Source: Lacrimispora indolis DSM 755 (lineage in GTDB: Bacteria; Bacillota; Clostridia; Lachnospirales; Lachnospiraceae). Taken from it: DNA of 64,000 bases. The notes beneath the pieces are model-generated. The model saw only the letters and a program-made list of their open reading frames with translations. It made no database searches and was not told where the DNA came from. Below, one piece after another: positions 25,303 through 34,542 of the stretch (the stretch's first letter is position 1; every line of letters begins with the position of its first letter). The stretch covers positions 4,258,001 through 4,322,000 of the forward strand of contig NZ_AZUI01000001.1 of the NCBI RefSeq assembly GCF_000526995.1, given 5' to 3'. The position numbers were made by a program, and so were the translations under genes.

Positions 25303-26670
25303 ATGGGAAGAGAAAAGTTTTCATCCCGCCTGGGATTTATCCTGATTTCGGCTGGATGTGCTATTGGACTTGGAAATGTATGGCGTTTTCCTTATATTGT
25401 GGGACAATATGGAGGAGCAGCATTTGTTTTGATTTATGCTGTGTTTCTGCTTATTTTGGGACTGCCCATTGTGGTAATGGAATTTGCTGTGGGACGGGCC
25501 AGCCAGAAAAGCGTTGCCTTGTCCTATGATGTGCTGGAGCCTGAAGGAAGCAAATGGCATTATGCCAAGTACCTGGGAATGGCGGGAAATTACATTCTGA
25601 TGATGTTTTATACCACGGTTTCCGGGTGGATGGTTTTGTATTTCTTCAAGATGGCAAAGGGGGATTTTGTTGGCCTTGACGCGGAAGGAGTAGCCGGGGA
25701 GTTTGGGAATATGCTGGCAAATCCTGTTGTCATGGGAATATTTATGATCCTCATGGTGGTGGGCTGCTTTTCTATTTGTGCAAAAGGGCTTCAGGGCGGT
25801 GTGGAAAAGATCACTAAATGGATGATGGTATGCCTTTTGGGCTTAATGGCAATACTGGCCGTTCATTCCATATTCATGGAAAACAGCAGGGCAGGGCTGG
25901 AATTTTACTTAAAGCCTGATTTCGGAAAGATCATGGAGGCTGGGATCGGGGAAGTCATATTTGCTGCAATGGGACAGGCCTTTTTTACCTTAAGCATTGG
26001 GATCGGAGCTCTTGCAATCTTTGGAAGCTACATTGGCAAGGAACACAGGCTGGCCGGCGAAGCCATCAGTGTGGCATTCTTAGACACTTTTGTGGCTTTT
26101 ATGGCAGGACTTATTATTTTTCCTGCCTGCTTTGCGTTCCAGATTGAGCCGGGCCAGGGGCCAAAGCTGGTTTTTGTGACACTGCCCAACGTGTTCAATA
26201 ACATGGCAGGAGGAAGGCTGATAGGAAGCCTGTTCTTTCTTTTTATGTCATTTGCGGCAATTTCCACGATAATTGCGGTTTTCCAGAATATCGTTTCTTT
26301 TGCCACGGATTTGACCGGCTGCACCATTAAAAAGGCTGTGTGGCTGAATGCGGCTGCCATTATCCTGTTATCCCTGCCCTGTGTGCTGGGCTTTAATGTA
26401 TGGAGCGGCTTTATGCCCTTTGGGGAAGGAAGCAATGTGCTGGACTTAGAAGATTTTATTATCAGCAATAACCTGCTTCCCTTAGGAAGCCTGATCTATC
26501 TGGCTTTCTGCACCAGCAGATATGGCTGGGGATTTGAGAAATTCATGAAGGAAGCCAATGCGGGAAAGGGGATAAAATTTCCCCGATGGGCAAGGGCTTA
26601 CGTGACGTACGTTCTTCCGGTCATTGTTCTTGCAATTTTTATCCAGGGCTATGCGGCTAAATTTTTCTAG
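25303..26670 (+). CDS. Sodium-dependent transporter of the NSS/SNF family
   Basis: 455 aa with about 11-12 transmembrane helices, the bacterial NSS length. The signature first helix SRLGFILISAGCAIGLGNVWRFPYIVGQYGG contains the unwound sodium/substrate segment (GLGNVWRFPY). Relatives (LeuT, MhsT, Tyt1) import amino acids with Na+. The substrate here is not determinable by eye. It is monocistronic, flanked by the palindromic promoter region and a strong terminator. Confidence 0.95.
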   Translation: MGREKFSSRLGFILISAGCAIGLGNVWRFPYIVGQYGGAAFVLIYAVFLLILGLPIVVMEFAVGRASQKSVALSYDVLEPEGSKWHYAKYLGMAGNYILMMFYTTVSGWMVLYFFKMAKGDFVGLDAEGVAGEFGNMLANPVVMGIFMILMVVGCFSICAKGLQGGVEKITKWMMVCLLGLMAILAVHSIFMENSRAGLEFYLKPDFGKIMEAGIGEVIFAAMGQAFFTLSIGIGALAIFGSYIGKEHRLAGEAISVAFLDTFVAFMAGLIIFPACFAFQIEPGQGPKLVFVTLPNVFNNMAGGRLIGSLFFLFMSFAAISTIIAVFQNIVSFATDLTGCTIKKAVWLNAAAIILLSLPCVLGFNVWSGFMPFGEGSNVLDLEDFIISNNLLPLGSLIYLAFCTSRYGWGFEKFMKEANAGKGIKFPRWARAYVTYVLPVIVLAIFIQGYAAKFF

Positions 26671-26719
26671 ACGGAAGGGATAGCTGTTTTTATAGATTTA
26701 CGTGTGATCACCATTAAAG

Positions 26720-26774
26720 CAGAGGCCCGCAGGTTTTGACCTGCGGGCCTCTGTGCTGCTGTTTTTTCTTTTTT
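26720..26774 (+). terminator. Terminator after NSS transporter
   Basis: Perfect 15-bp GC-rich stem (26720-26734 with 26739-26753), TTTG loop, then a T-rich tail at 26761-26774. Confidence 0.85.
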
Positions 26775-26871
26775 GCCCTGTTTTCTCATTTGCTTTTCAA
26801 CGTTGGCAGTACTGCCGTCGAATGGAACAGAACTGAAATCCGCTTATTTTAAAAGGGCAGGGTGGAAGAAA

Positions 26872-26900
26872 TGGACTTGAAAGGACAAATATGGTATATT
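26872..26900 (+). promoter_or_regulatory. Predicted promoter of ODP/HD-GYP pair
   Basis: TGGACT (26872-26877), 17-bp spacer, TATATT (26895-26900) with TGG directly upstream (extended -10). Confidence 0.5.
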
Positions 26901-27001
26901 ATGTCATATAATGTAATATTTTCATGGCAGGATCCGTTTGCTGTGCAGGATCAAAGAAGGAATGGAAAAGAACGCCGATCACATATTGGAGGACATTGCA
27001 G

Positions 27002-27823
27002 ATGGATAAACAGGATTTGAATTATAAAGAGTATGTAGAAATAGCCGAGGGAGTCTACTGGGTGGGATTTTTTGACGAAGGAGCAGGGCTTCACTGCAAT
27101 CCTTATTTGATCGTGGACGGGGATGAGGCAGTTCTCATTGACAGCGGAAGCAGGGATGATTTCAGCACGGTCATGCTGAAGGTCATGCGCACGGGAATAA
27201 GCCCCGGTAAGATCAGGCGTCTCATATACCAGCATTATGATCCTGACTTGTGCGGCAACATTCCCCATATTGAAACTCTCATTAACAGTAAAGATTTAAA
27301 AATCATCTCCCATCATGAAAATAATATTTTCATCAATTATTATTCTATGAACACGCCCAAACAATGTATAGAAGAATTAGGCTTTCACTATGAATTTACA
27401 AGCGGCAGGCGCCTGGAATTTATCAGGACGCCTTATTCCCATTCGCCGGGCAGCTTCATTACTTATGATGTTAAGACTAAAATATTGTTCAGCAGCGATA
27501 TTTTCGGAAGCTATGATCACAACTGGAATTTATTTGCATTGATCGGCAGCAGCTGCATGGACTGCACGCCCCAACAGGTCTGTCCCATTACTAAAAAAGT
27601 GTGCCAGATCAAGGGAATGGTAAATTTTCATCAGCGGATCATGCCGTCAAAAAAAGCACTCCGGTACGCCCTGGAACGAATCGAGAATCTTGATGTTTCC
27701 ATGATCGCTCCCCAGCATGGAAGCATCCTTGATACCCCTGCCGCACAGAAAATCGTAATCAAGCGGCTGAAGGAACTGAACAACGTTGGGATCGACTATT
27801 TTCTAGAGGAGGAAGGAAATTGA
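27002..27823 (+). CDS. ODP-type diiron metallo-beta-lactamase-fold protein (FprA-related, stand-alone)
   Basis: 273 aa from ATG 27002 (GGAGG 9 nt upstream). It corresponds to the beta-lactamase-like domain of flavodiiron proteins without the flavodoxin domain. Predicted iron ligands fall at the family's spacing: His78-x-Asp80-x-Asp82 (QHYDPDLCG), His147 (YSHSPGS), Asp166 (SSDIFGS) and His239 (PQHGS); the second histidine of the HxExDH motif is Leu83. A cysteine-rich stretch (CMDCTPQQVCPITKKVC) sits near residue 185. Related ODP proteins bind O2 and act as sensors. It overlaps the next gene by one nt (TGATG), so it is likely a sensor for the HD-GYP protein rather than a detoxifying oxidase. 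Confidence 0.82.
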   Translation: MDKQDLNYKEYVEIAEGVYWVGFFDEGAGLHCNPYLIVDGDEAVLIDSGSRDDFSTVMLKVMRTGISPGKIRRLIYQHYDPDLCGNIPHIETLINSKDLKIISHHENNIFINYYSMNTPKQCIEELGFHYEFTSGRRLEFIRTPYSHSPGSFITYDVKTKILFSSDIFGSYDHNWNLFALIGSSCMDCTPQQVCPITKKVCQIKGMVNFHQRIMPSKKALRYALERIENLDVSMIAPQHGSILDTPAAQKIVIKRLKELNNVGIDYFLEEEGN

Positions 27824-29091
27824 TGGGCACAGATGCAATCCTACTGGGAGAAAAAATTGTATTGGAAGAGTCAGATACTGATGAATATGTGAAGGCCATG
27901 CTGGATCATTTTGCAAAACAGGTGGATAACCAGATTCATACTGCCCTGGTATCGGAGATCATGGAGCGGTATGTGGACGTATCAAAGCAGCTGGAAATAA
28001 AGAGCAGGGAATTGGAGATAAGCGATGCCTCCCGCCGGGAAGCCCAGGAAATTGCATTAATAGGGAACTGGGAGCTGAACCTTTCCACAAAGCAGCTGTG
28101 GTGGTCAGATACCATGAACCGGATATTGGAAATAGACCGGTCAGCAGAGCCGGATCTGGCGCTGTATTTTCAAAAGGTCCATCCTGATGACAAGGAGCTG
28201 GTAAACCGGATTTTCCGTGACATGCAAAACGGCATGGTGCCTGCCGAGTACCGGTACAGGCTGCTCATGGAGGCGAACCGGATCAAGTGGGTACATATCC
28301 GGTTTGTGGCGTCAAAGGAATCTTATGGAAGGCCTTTCAAAGTTCATGGAACGATCCAGGACATCACCGGTGCTAAGGCCGTTGAGGAGAAGTTAGAGGA
28401 ATATAACCACCATCTGGAAGATTTGGTCCAGAAAAAGGTGGAGGAGGTATCCGCTTCCCAGATGGCGACCATCCATGCACTGGTAAAGCTTTCGGAGTCA
28501 AGGGATGATGACACGGGGGAACATATTGTCAGGACGGCAAAGTACTGCCGGCTTCTGGCAGAAAAGCTTTGGGAAAAGGGCGTGTACCGAAAGGAAGCGG
28601 ACCAGGCCTTTATTGACAACATTACCCAGGCCAGTCCTTTGCATGACATTGGAAAGGTGGGAATTCCGGATTCTATCCTGTTAAAACCAGGAAAATTAAC
28701 GGCAAAGGAATTTGAAATCATGAAAACCCATGCCACCATTGGATACCAGACCTTAGCCAGCGTGGGAGAAAAGGATACGGAAAGCGAATTCATTGAGACA
28801 GGAAAAGAGATTACTCTCTGCCATCATGAAAAATGGGATGGAAGCGGATACCCAAAAGGGCTGAAAGGGGAAGAAATTCCATTATCTGCGCGGATCATGG
28901 CCCTTGCGGATGTGTATGATGCCCTGCGGTCAAAACGTGTGTATAAAGAAGGTTACTCCCATGAAAAGAGTTCAGAGATCATTACCCAGGGCAGGGGCAG
29001 CCACTTTGACCCTTTTCTGGTGGATCTTTTTCTGGAAAACCATTGTGCTTTTTGTGAAATATTTGACCGGAATTCAAAATGCAGGGAGTGA
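27823..29091 (+). CDS. PAS-HD-GYP cyclic-di-GMP phosphodiesterase
   Basis: 422 aa, cytoplasmic. An N-terminal helical segment (1-75) is followed by a PAS_3 domain (residues ~78-190, IGNWELNLSTKQLWWSDTM to HGTIQDITGAKA), a coiled linker and an HD-GYP domain with HDIGKVGIPDSILLKPGKLT (His274-Asp275) and HHEKWDGSGYPKGLKGEEIP carrying the GYP motif. HD-GYP proteins linearise cyclic di-GMP. ATG 27823 overlaps the ODP stop, so the two proteins are made together; oxygen- or NO-controlled c-di-GMP turnover is the natural hypothesis. Confidence 0.9.
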   Translation: MGTDAILLGEKIVLEESDTDEYVKAMLDHFAKQVDNQIHTALVSEIMERYVDVSKQLEIKSRELEISDASRREAQEIALIGNWELNLSTKQLWWSDTMNRILEIDRSAEPDLALYFQKVHPDDKELVNRIFRDMQNGMVPAEYRYRLLMEANRIKWVHIRFVASKESYGRPFKVHGTIQDITGAKAVEEKLEEYNHHLEDLVQKKVEEVSASQMATIHALVKLSESRDDDTGEHIVRTAKYCRLLAEKLWEKGVYRKEADQAFIDNITQASPLHDIGKVGIPDSILLKPGKLTAKEFEIMKTHATIGYQTLASVGEKDTESEFIETGKEITLCHHEKWDGSGYPKGLKGEEIPLSARIMALADVYDALRSKRVYKEGYSHEKSSEIITQGRGSHFDPFLVDLFLENHCAFCEIFDRNSKCRE

Positions 29092-29147
29092 TCAGGGAAA
29101 CAGAAGAGGAGTACACCTGATCGGTCCCCAGACCTGTTGAGAGGATT

Positions 29148-29195
29148 AAAAAAGTTCGGGTTCTCCCATGCCGGGGAAGAAACACGAACTTTTTT
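29148..29195. terminator. Bidirectional terminator between HD-GYP and Rrf2 genes
   Basis: AAAAAAGTTCG (29148-29158) pairs perfectly with CGAACTTTTTT (29185-29195), with T runs on both strands. Confidence 0.85.
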
Positions 29196-29205
29196 CTGCC
29201 ATAGT

Positions 29206-29646
29206 TTAAATTTCGTAATAGCTGGCCTGACCATCCAGCCTTTTTTGTTCTTCCACCAGATCTGCCAGGGTAATGCTGTCTACCACATCGGAGATAGCCT
29301 GATCCAGCTTTTTCCACACCATGAGAGTGGCACAGATCTGGGACCGGCTGCAGGGATTGACTTCATCTTCCAGACATGATACTGGAACCAGGCTTCCTTC
29401 TGCAAGCCGCAGGATCATGCCAACGGTATAGTCCGAAGGATCCTTTGTAAGATAATAACCACCCTGGGCGCCTCTTCTGCTTTTTACATACCCGGCTCTG
29501 CTTAAGATGGTGACAATCTGCTCTAAGTATTTATCAGATATTTCCTGACGTTCTGCCACCTGATTGATCTTTGTGCATTCACCCGGATGAAGTGCAAATT
29601 CAAGCATCATACGAAGAGCGTAGCGTCCCTTGGTAGAAAATTTCAT
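29206..29646 (-). CDS. Rrf2-family transcriptional regulator
   Basis: 146 aa. The N-terminal winged helix is typical (MKFSTKGRYALRMMLEFA, ISDKYLEQIVTILSRAGYVKSRRGAQGGYYL). Three cysteines at 91, 99 and 105 (CLEDEVNPCSRSQIC) lie in the position of the Fe-S cluster ligands of IscR-like members, so it may sense iron-sulfur status or redox; CymR-like members lack such a cluster. It is divergent from the MATE gene. GGAAGGAG lies upstream of the ATG. Confidence 0.9.
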   Translation of the reverse strand: MKFSTKGRYALRMMLEFALHPGECTKINQVAERQEISDKYLEQIVTILSRAGYVKSRRGAQGGYYLTKDPSDYTVGMILRLAEGSLVPVSCLEDEVNPCSRSQICATLMVWKKLDQAISDVVDSITLADLVEEQKRLDGQASYYEI

Positions 29647-29699
29647 GGCTGCAACTCTCCTTCCTAATTATTCTTATCTGTTTAGTAGGATATAAAAAT

Positions 29700-29728
29700 A
29701 TTGTACATGAATTCTCATAAAAAGTAAA
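29700..29728 (-). promoter_or_regulatory. Predicted promoter of the Rrf2 gene
   Basis: Minus strand TTTACT (29728-29723), 17-bp spacer, TACAAT (29705-29700). Confidence 0.6.
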
Positions 29729-29813
29729 CCTTAAATTATCCGGCTTCCCAATTTCTGAAAATGGATGTATACTAATATTCATTGGGGAATTGGAAAAAGA
29801 AGGGAGGATATTT

Positions 29814-31172
29814 GTGAAAAAGAATCGAGGTACAAACCAGATCATCATGACTGAAGGGGTAATCTGGAAGCAGCTCCTGGCTTTTTCCCTGCCTCTTCTG
29901 GCCGGAAACCTGTTTCAGCAGCTTTATAATACGGTGGATTCCGTGGTGGTGGGCAATTTTATCGGAAGCGACGCCCTGGCTGCCGTAGGCTCAAGCAATT
30001 CCCTGATCAATCTGATCATTGGCATGTTTATGGGAATCGGTACAGGAGCGGGAGTCATTATATCCCAGTATTATGGGGCAAGGGATGGGAGAAAGTTACA
30101 CTGGGCGGTTCACACCAGTATGGCATTGAGCCTGGTTGGAGGTGTGCTTCTGATCGTTGTGGGACTGATCATGTCGCCTCTGATCTTAACCTGGATGGGA
30201 ACGCCGGAAGGGGTCATGCCCAGTTCCGTGGCGTATTTAAGAATATTTTTCTGCGGATCCCTGTTTAATCTCGTTTACAATATGGGAGCCGGTATCTTAA
30301 GGGCGGTAGGAGATGCCAAACGTCCTCTTTATTATCTAATAGTGTCCTCTGTGGTAAACATTGTCCTGGATCTTGTTTTTGTGGTTGCCTTTGGCATGGG
30401 AACAGAAGGTGTGGGATATGCGACGGTCATTGCACAGGCAGTATCTTCCGTGCTGATTGTCCGGGCCTTAATTAAAACAGATGATATTTACCAGCTGGTT
30501 CCGCAAAAGATCCGGATAGACAAGAGGATGATGGTCCGCATTTTAAAGCTTGGCATTCCCAGCGGAATCCAGCAATCCATTATTTCCCTGTCCAATGTTA
30601 TTGTTCAGGCGAACGTCAACAGCTATGGCGCCGCTGCGATGGCAGGTTTCGGCGCTTACAGTAAAGTCGATGGATTTGCCATGCTCCCCCTCCAAAGCTT
30701 CTGTATGGCTGCTACCACCTTTACAGGGCAGAACATCGGGGCAAGGAAGCCGAAGCGGGTAAAACAGGGAATGTTTCAGGGTATTGCCATTAGTATGGCT
30801 TATACGGCAATCATATCAATCATTTTGTATTTAAATGCAAAGCATATCCTTAAGATCTTTTCACCGGATCAGGATGTCATTTCCTATGGGTATTCCACCA
30901 TGCTCATACTCCTTCCGTTTTACTGGACTTTAGCCATTCATCAGATTTTAATGGGCAGTATACGGGGCAGCGGGCGGACTATGGTTTCCATGCTCATCGG
31001 TGTGGGAAACATGTGTATTCTGCGCATGATCTACATCAATCTGCTGGTACCATTTTTCCCCAGTTTTGGAGCAGTCATGTGGTGTTATCCTATAACATGG
31101 ATCACTACCATGCTCATGGACTGCATTTACAGCTTAAAAGCCAGGTGGATACCAAAGGACACCGATCAATAG
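29814..31172 (+). CDS. MATE family efflux transporter
   Basis: 452 aa from GTG 29814 (GGGAGG at 29802-29807). Twelve predicted transmembrane segments in two homologous halves; the opening LLAFSLPLLAGNLFQQLYNTVDSVVVGNFIG and SQYYGARDGRKL are typical of the DinF/NorM-like branch common in Clostridia. It exports cationic drugs or metabolites using Na+ or H+. NAD synthetase follows after 16 bp on the same strand. Confidence 0.93.
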   Translation: MKKNRGTNQIIMTEGVIWKQLLAFSLPLLAGNLFQQLYNTVDSVVVGNFIGSDALAAVGSSNSLINLIIGMFMGIGTGAGVIISQYYGARDGRKLHWAVHTSMALSLVGGVLLIVVGLIMSPLILTWMGTPEGVMPSSVAYLRIFFCGSLFNLVYNMGAGILRAVGDAKRPLYYLIVSSVVNIVLDLVFVVAFGMGTEGVGYATVIAQAVSSVLIVRALIKTDDIYQLVPQKIRIDKRMMVRILKLGIPSGIQQSIISLSNVIVQANVNSYGAAAMAGFGAYSKVDGFAMLPLQSFCMAATTFTGQNIGARKPKRVKQGMFQGIAISMAYTAIISIILYLNAKHILKIFSPDQDVISYGYSTMLILLPFYWTLAIHQILMGSIRGSGRTMVSMLIGVGNMCILRMIYINLLVPFFPSFGAVMWCYPITWITTMLMDCIYSLKARWIPKDTDQ

Positions 31173-31188
31173 ATAGGAGATAAAAGAG

Positions 31189-33099
31189 ATGAAACACGGA
31201 TATATCCGGGTTGCCGCGGCAACCCCTGATGTAAAAGTAGCAGACCCGGAATTTAACAGGGAACGGATCTGTGAACAGATAAAAGAAGGAATTGAAAATC
31301 ATGTAAAGCTCATGGTGTTTCCGGAGCTTTGCCTGACCGCCTATACCTGCGGCGATTTATTCGGACAGGATGCCCTGTTAAAAAAGGCAAAAAAAGAGCT
31401 GAAAGAGATCTTAAAAGCAACAAGGGGCCATGATCTTCTCTGTTTTATCGGCATGCCCTGGGAACAGGGCGGAAAGCTTTATAATACTGCTGTGGCCCTT
31501 CAGAACGGAAAAATCCTTGGGATCGTGCCAAAGACATGTCTGCCCAATTATTCGGAATTTTACGAGCTGCGGTATTTCCAGCCGGGGAACGAAATTCCGG
31601 TGATGGTAAAATGGGAGGAGACTCAAATTCCCATGGGAGCCAATCTTCTTTTTGCATGTGAGACCATTCCCCAGCTTATTGTGGCAGCTGAGGTGTGTGA
31701 GGATGCGTGGGTTCCCGATCCGCCGTCCATCCGCCATGCCATTGCAGGAGCCACGGTGATCGCAAACTGCTCTGCCAGTGATGAGACCACGGGAAAGGAT
31801 ATTTACCGGAGAAGTCTTATTACGGGCCATTCCGCCAGTCTGGTATGCGGCTACATCTATGCCAATGCAGGAGAGGGAGAATCTACTCAGGATTTAGTGT
31901 TCGGAGGCCAGAATCTGATCACGGAAAACGGTTCCCTCCTTGCGGAATCCAAACGCTTTGGAAATGAAACCGTATACGGGGACATGGACTTAGAACGGCT
32001 GGTTCATGAAAGACGCCGGATGACCACCTTTCCTGCGGCCAACCACAAAGATTATATGGTGATTCCCTTCCAAATGAAGAAAGAAGAACTGGAGTTAAAA
32101 CGATTCATTGATCCAAGGCCGTTTGTCCCGGACAATGAGGAGGAAAGAAACCGAAGGTGTGAGGAGATCCTCTCCATCCAGGCCATGGGATTAAAAAAGA
32201 GGCTTGCCCATACCGGCTGTAAGCATGCGGTTGTGGGAATTTCCGGGGGGCTTGATTCCACGCTGGCCCTTCTTGTGACGGTCCGTGCCTTTGATATGCT
32301 GGAGATCCCAAGGGAGCAGATCCATGGGGTGACCATGCCCTGCTTTGGAACAACAGACCGGACGTATCAGAACGCCTGCACCCTGACTAAGACCCTTGGA
32401 GCAGAGCTTACAGAGGTGAACATCAGGGAAGCCGTAACTCTTCATTTCCGGGATATCGGACAGGACAGCGATGTTCACGATATAACCTATGAAAATTCCC
32501 AGGCAAGAGAGAGAACCCAGGTACTGATGGATATGGCAAACCGGTTAAACGGAATGGTCATTGGAACAGGGGACATGTCTGAGCTGGCTCTTGGCTGGGC
32601 CACCTATAACGGGGACCATATGTCCATGTACGGAGTCAATGCTTCGGTACCAAAGACACTGGTCCGCCATTTAGTCCGCTATTATGCGGACACCTGCGGG
32701 GAAGAGGCCTTAAGCAGTGTGCTGTTTGATGTTCTGGATACGCCTGTAAGTCCGGAGCTTCTTCCGCCAAAGGGAGGGGAGATTGCCCAGAAAACAGAGG
32801 ATCTTGTAGGGCCATATGAGCTTCATGATTTCTTCCTTTACCAGATTTTAAGGTTTGGCTGCAGGCCGGAAAAGGTTTACCGCATGGCGGTTTATGCTTT
32901 TTCAGGACATTATGAGAAAGAAGTCATTTTAAAATGGTTAAAGGTATTTTACCGCAGATTTTTCAGCCAGCAGTTTAAGCGTTCCTGCATGCCGGACGGG
33001 CCCAAGGTGGGTTCCGTTGCAGTTTCCCCCAGAGGAGATTTGCGCATGCCAAGCGATGCTGTGAGCCGCCTGTGGCTTGAAGAACTGGAAAACTTATAA
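31189..33099 (+). CDS. nadE: Glutamine-dependent NAD+ synthetase
   Basis: 636 aa two-domain enzyme. The N-terminal nitrilase-type glutaminase shows its Glu-Lys-Cys triad (VFPELCLTAY, VPKTCLPNY, AAEVCEDAW). The C-terminal synthetase has the ATP-pyrophosphatase P-loop GISGGLDSTLAL and GTGDMSELALGWATYNGDHM. It amidates deamido-NAD+ in the last step of NAD+ synthesis, with ammonia channelled from glutamine. AGGAGATAAAAG precedes the ATG. Confidence 0.96.
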   Translation: MKHGYIRVAAATPDVKVADPEFNRERICEQIKEGIENHVKLMVFPELCLTAYTCGDLFGQDALLKKAKKELKEILKATRGHDLLCFIGMPWEQGGKLYNTAVALQNGKILGIVPKTCLPNYSEFYELRYFQPGNEIPVMVKWEETQIPMGANLLFACETIPQLIVAAEVCEDAWVPDPPSIRHAIAGATVIANCSASDETTGKDIYRRSLITGHSASLVCGYIYANAGEGESTQDLVFGGQNLITENGSLLAESKRFGNETVYGDMDLERLVHERRRMTTFPAANHKDYMVIPFQMKKEELELKRFIDPRPFVPDNEEERNRRCEEILSIQAMGLKKRLAHTGCKHAVVGISGGLDSTLALLVTVRAFDMLEIPREQIHGVTMPCFGTTDRTYQNACTLTKTLGAELTEVNIREAVTLHFRDIGQDSDVHDITYENSQARERTQVLMDMANRLNGMVIGTGDMSELALGWATYNGDHMSMYGVNASVPKTLVRHLVRYYADTCGEEALSSVLFDVLDTPVSPELLPPKGGEIAQKTEDLVGPYELHDFFLYQILRFGCRPEKVYRMAVYAFSGHYEKEVILKWLKVFYRRFFSQQFKRSCMPDGPKVGSVAVSPRGDLRMPSDAVSRLWLEELENL

Positions 33100-33113
33100 A
33101 AGAGAGGTACGTT

Positions 33114-33893
33114 ATGATAACCAGCAGCGCCAATGCAAGGGTAAAGCATGTAATGAACTTATCAAAGAAGGCCAAAGCCAGAAAGACAAGCGGCCTCTTT
33201 GTGGCGGAAGGCCTTCGCATGTTTAAGGAAATTCCGGCGGACAGGATTGACAGCCTCTTTGTATCGGAAGGGTTTTTAAGGGATGAAGCCCATAAAAAGC
33301 TTTTGTCCGGAATGAAATACGAAGTTGTTTCGGAAGATGTGTTTAAGATCATGTCAGATACCCAGACGCCTCAGGGGATTTTAGCCCTTGTCAGACAGTA
33401 TGACTACAGGGCAGAGGATTTGCTGGCAGCTCCCGGCCCTGCCTTTTTGATGGTTCTGGAAAACATCCAGGATCCGGGCAATCTTGGAACGATTTTAAGG
33501 GCAGGAGAAGGAGCCGGGGTCACCGGCGTGCTCATGAGCGATGCCACGGCAGACATTTATAACCCGAAGGTTATCAGGTCCACCATGGGCTCCATCTTCC
33601 GCGTTCCCTTTGCATATACGGAAGATCTTCCCGCCTCTTTAAAGGCTTTAAAAGCCGGTGGGATCAGACTGTATGCGGCACATTTAAATGGCAGGAATAA
33701 TTATGAAAAAGAGGATTATACTGTTGATACAGGGTTTTTAGTGGGAAACGAAGCAAACGGTCTGACAGAGGGGACGGCAGTCCTGGCGGATGCCTATGTG
33801 AAGATCCCCATGAAAGGAAAGGTGGAGTCTTTAAACGCGGCAGTGGCGGCTTCTGTGCTGATGTTTGAAGCTGCCAGACAGCGGCGGATATAA
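33114..33893 (+). CDS. TrmH/SpoU family RNA 2'-O-methyltransferase
   Basis: 259 aa. An N-terminal substrate-binding domain (SANARVKHVMNLSKKAKARKTSGLFVAEG) precedes the knotted SPOUT domain with its three motifs: ENIQDPGNLGTILRAGEGAG, FLVGNEANGLTEG and IPMKGKVESLNAAVAASVLMFE. It methylates a ribose in rRNA or tRNA; the exact site is unknown. It starts 14 bp after nadE. Confidence 0.93.
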   Translation: MITSSANARVKHVMNLSKKAKARKTSGLFVAEGLRMFKEIPADRIDSLFVSEGFLRDEAHKKLLSGMKYEVVSEDVFKIMSDTQTPQGILALVRQYDYRAEDLLAAPGPAFLMVLENIQDPGNLGTILRAGEGAGVTGVLMSDATADIYNPKVIRSTMGSIFRVPFAYTEDLPASLKALKAGGIRLYAAHLNGRNNYEKEDYTVDTGFLVGNEANGLTEGTAVLADAYVKIPMKGKVESLNAAVAASVLMFEAARQRRI

Positions 33894-33931
33894 TCGTCAG
33901 AAAATTGTAAGGCTTTTTACAGGCTGAAATG

Positions 33932-33960
33932 TTGAGAAATACTGGAACATATAGTATGAT
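33932..33960 (+). promoter_or_regulatory. Predicted promoter of nfeD-SPFH pair
   Basis: TTGAGA (33932-33937), 17-bp spacer, TATGAT (33955-33960). Confidence 0.55.
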
Positions 33961-34100
33961 AGTAGTAGTGAAGCCATGCGCTTTTTTGAAATATGTTCTA
34001 TTTGCCGGATTATAAACGGCATGGAGGAACTGTAACGTATGTCAACGGATAGATTTGCCGGGCAGCTTTGCCTATAATGGCAGGGAAGGGGAATGATGAG

Positions 34101-34541
34101 ATGGCAGCAGTCTATTGGCTTATTGCATTTGTAGTGCTTCTGGGAATTGAAGCTATGACCATGGCTCTGACGACCATATGGTTTGCGGGAGGAGCACTGG
34201 TTGCATTTGTGCTGGCACTGTTTGGAATCAATATCCAGGTGCAGCTGGCGGTATTTGTAATTGTATCCTTTGTTCTTTTGTTTTTTACCAGGCCTTTTGC
34301 CTTAAAGTATGTAAACCGGAACACGGTAAAAACCAATATGGATAGTCTGATCGGAAAAAGTGCCAGAGTCACGGCCACGATCAACAACACAGAGGGAAAA
34401 GGTGCTGCGGTCTTAAACGGCCAGGAATGGACGGCCAGAGCACTGGAAGATGACAGGATATATCCGGTGGGCACTATGGTTGAAGTGAAAGAAATCAGAG
34501 GCGTAAAATTAATTGTGAGTGAGAATCAGGAGGAAGCATAG
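34101..34541 (+). CDS. NfeD-like membrane protein
   Basis: 146 aa from ATG 34101 (AAGGGG upstream). Three closely packed N-terminal hydrophobic segments (residues ~3-75) and a C-terminal OB-fold domain (IGKSARVTATINNTEGKGAAVLNGQEWTARA) are the short NfeD (NfeD1b) layout, without the serine protease part. Such proteins work with SPFH/flotillin partners in membrane microdomains; the SPFH gene starts one nt after this stop codon, consistent with that. Confidence 0.88.
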   Translation: MAAVYWLIAFVVLLGIEAMTMALTTIWFAGGALVAFVLALFGINIQVQLAVFVIVSFVLLFFTRPFALKYVNRNTVKTNMDSLIGKSARVTATINNTEGKGAAVLNGQEWTARALEDDRIYPVGTMVEVKEIRGVKLIVSENQEEA

Positions 34542-34542
34542 T

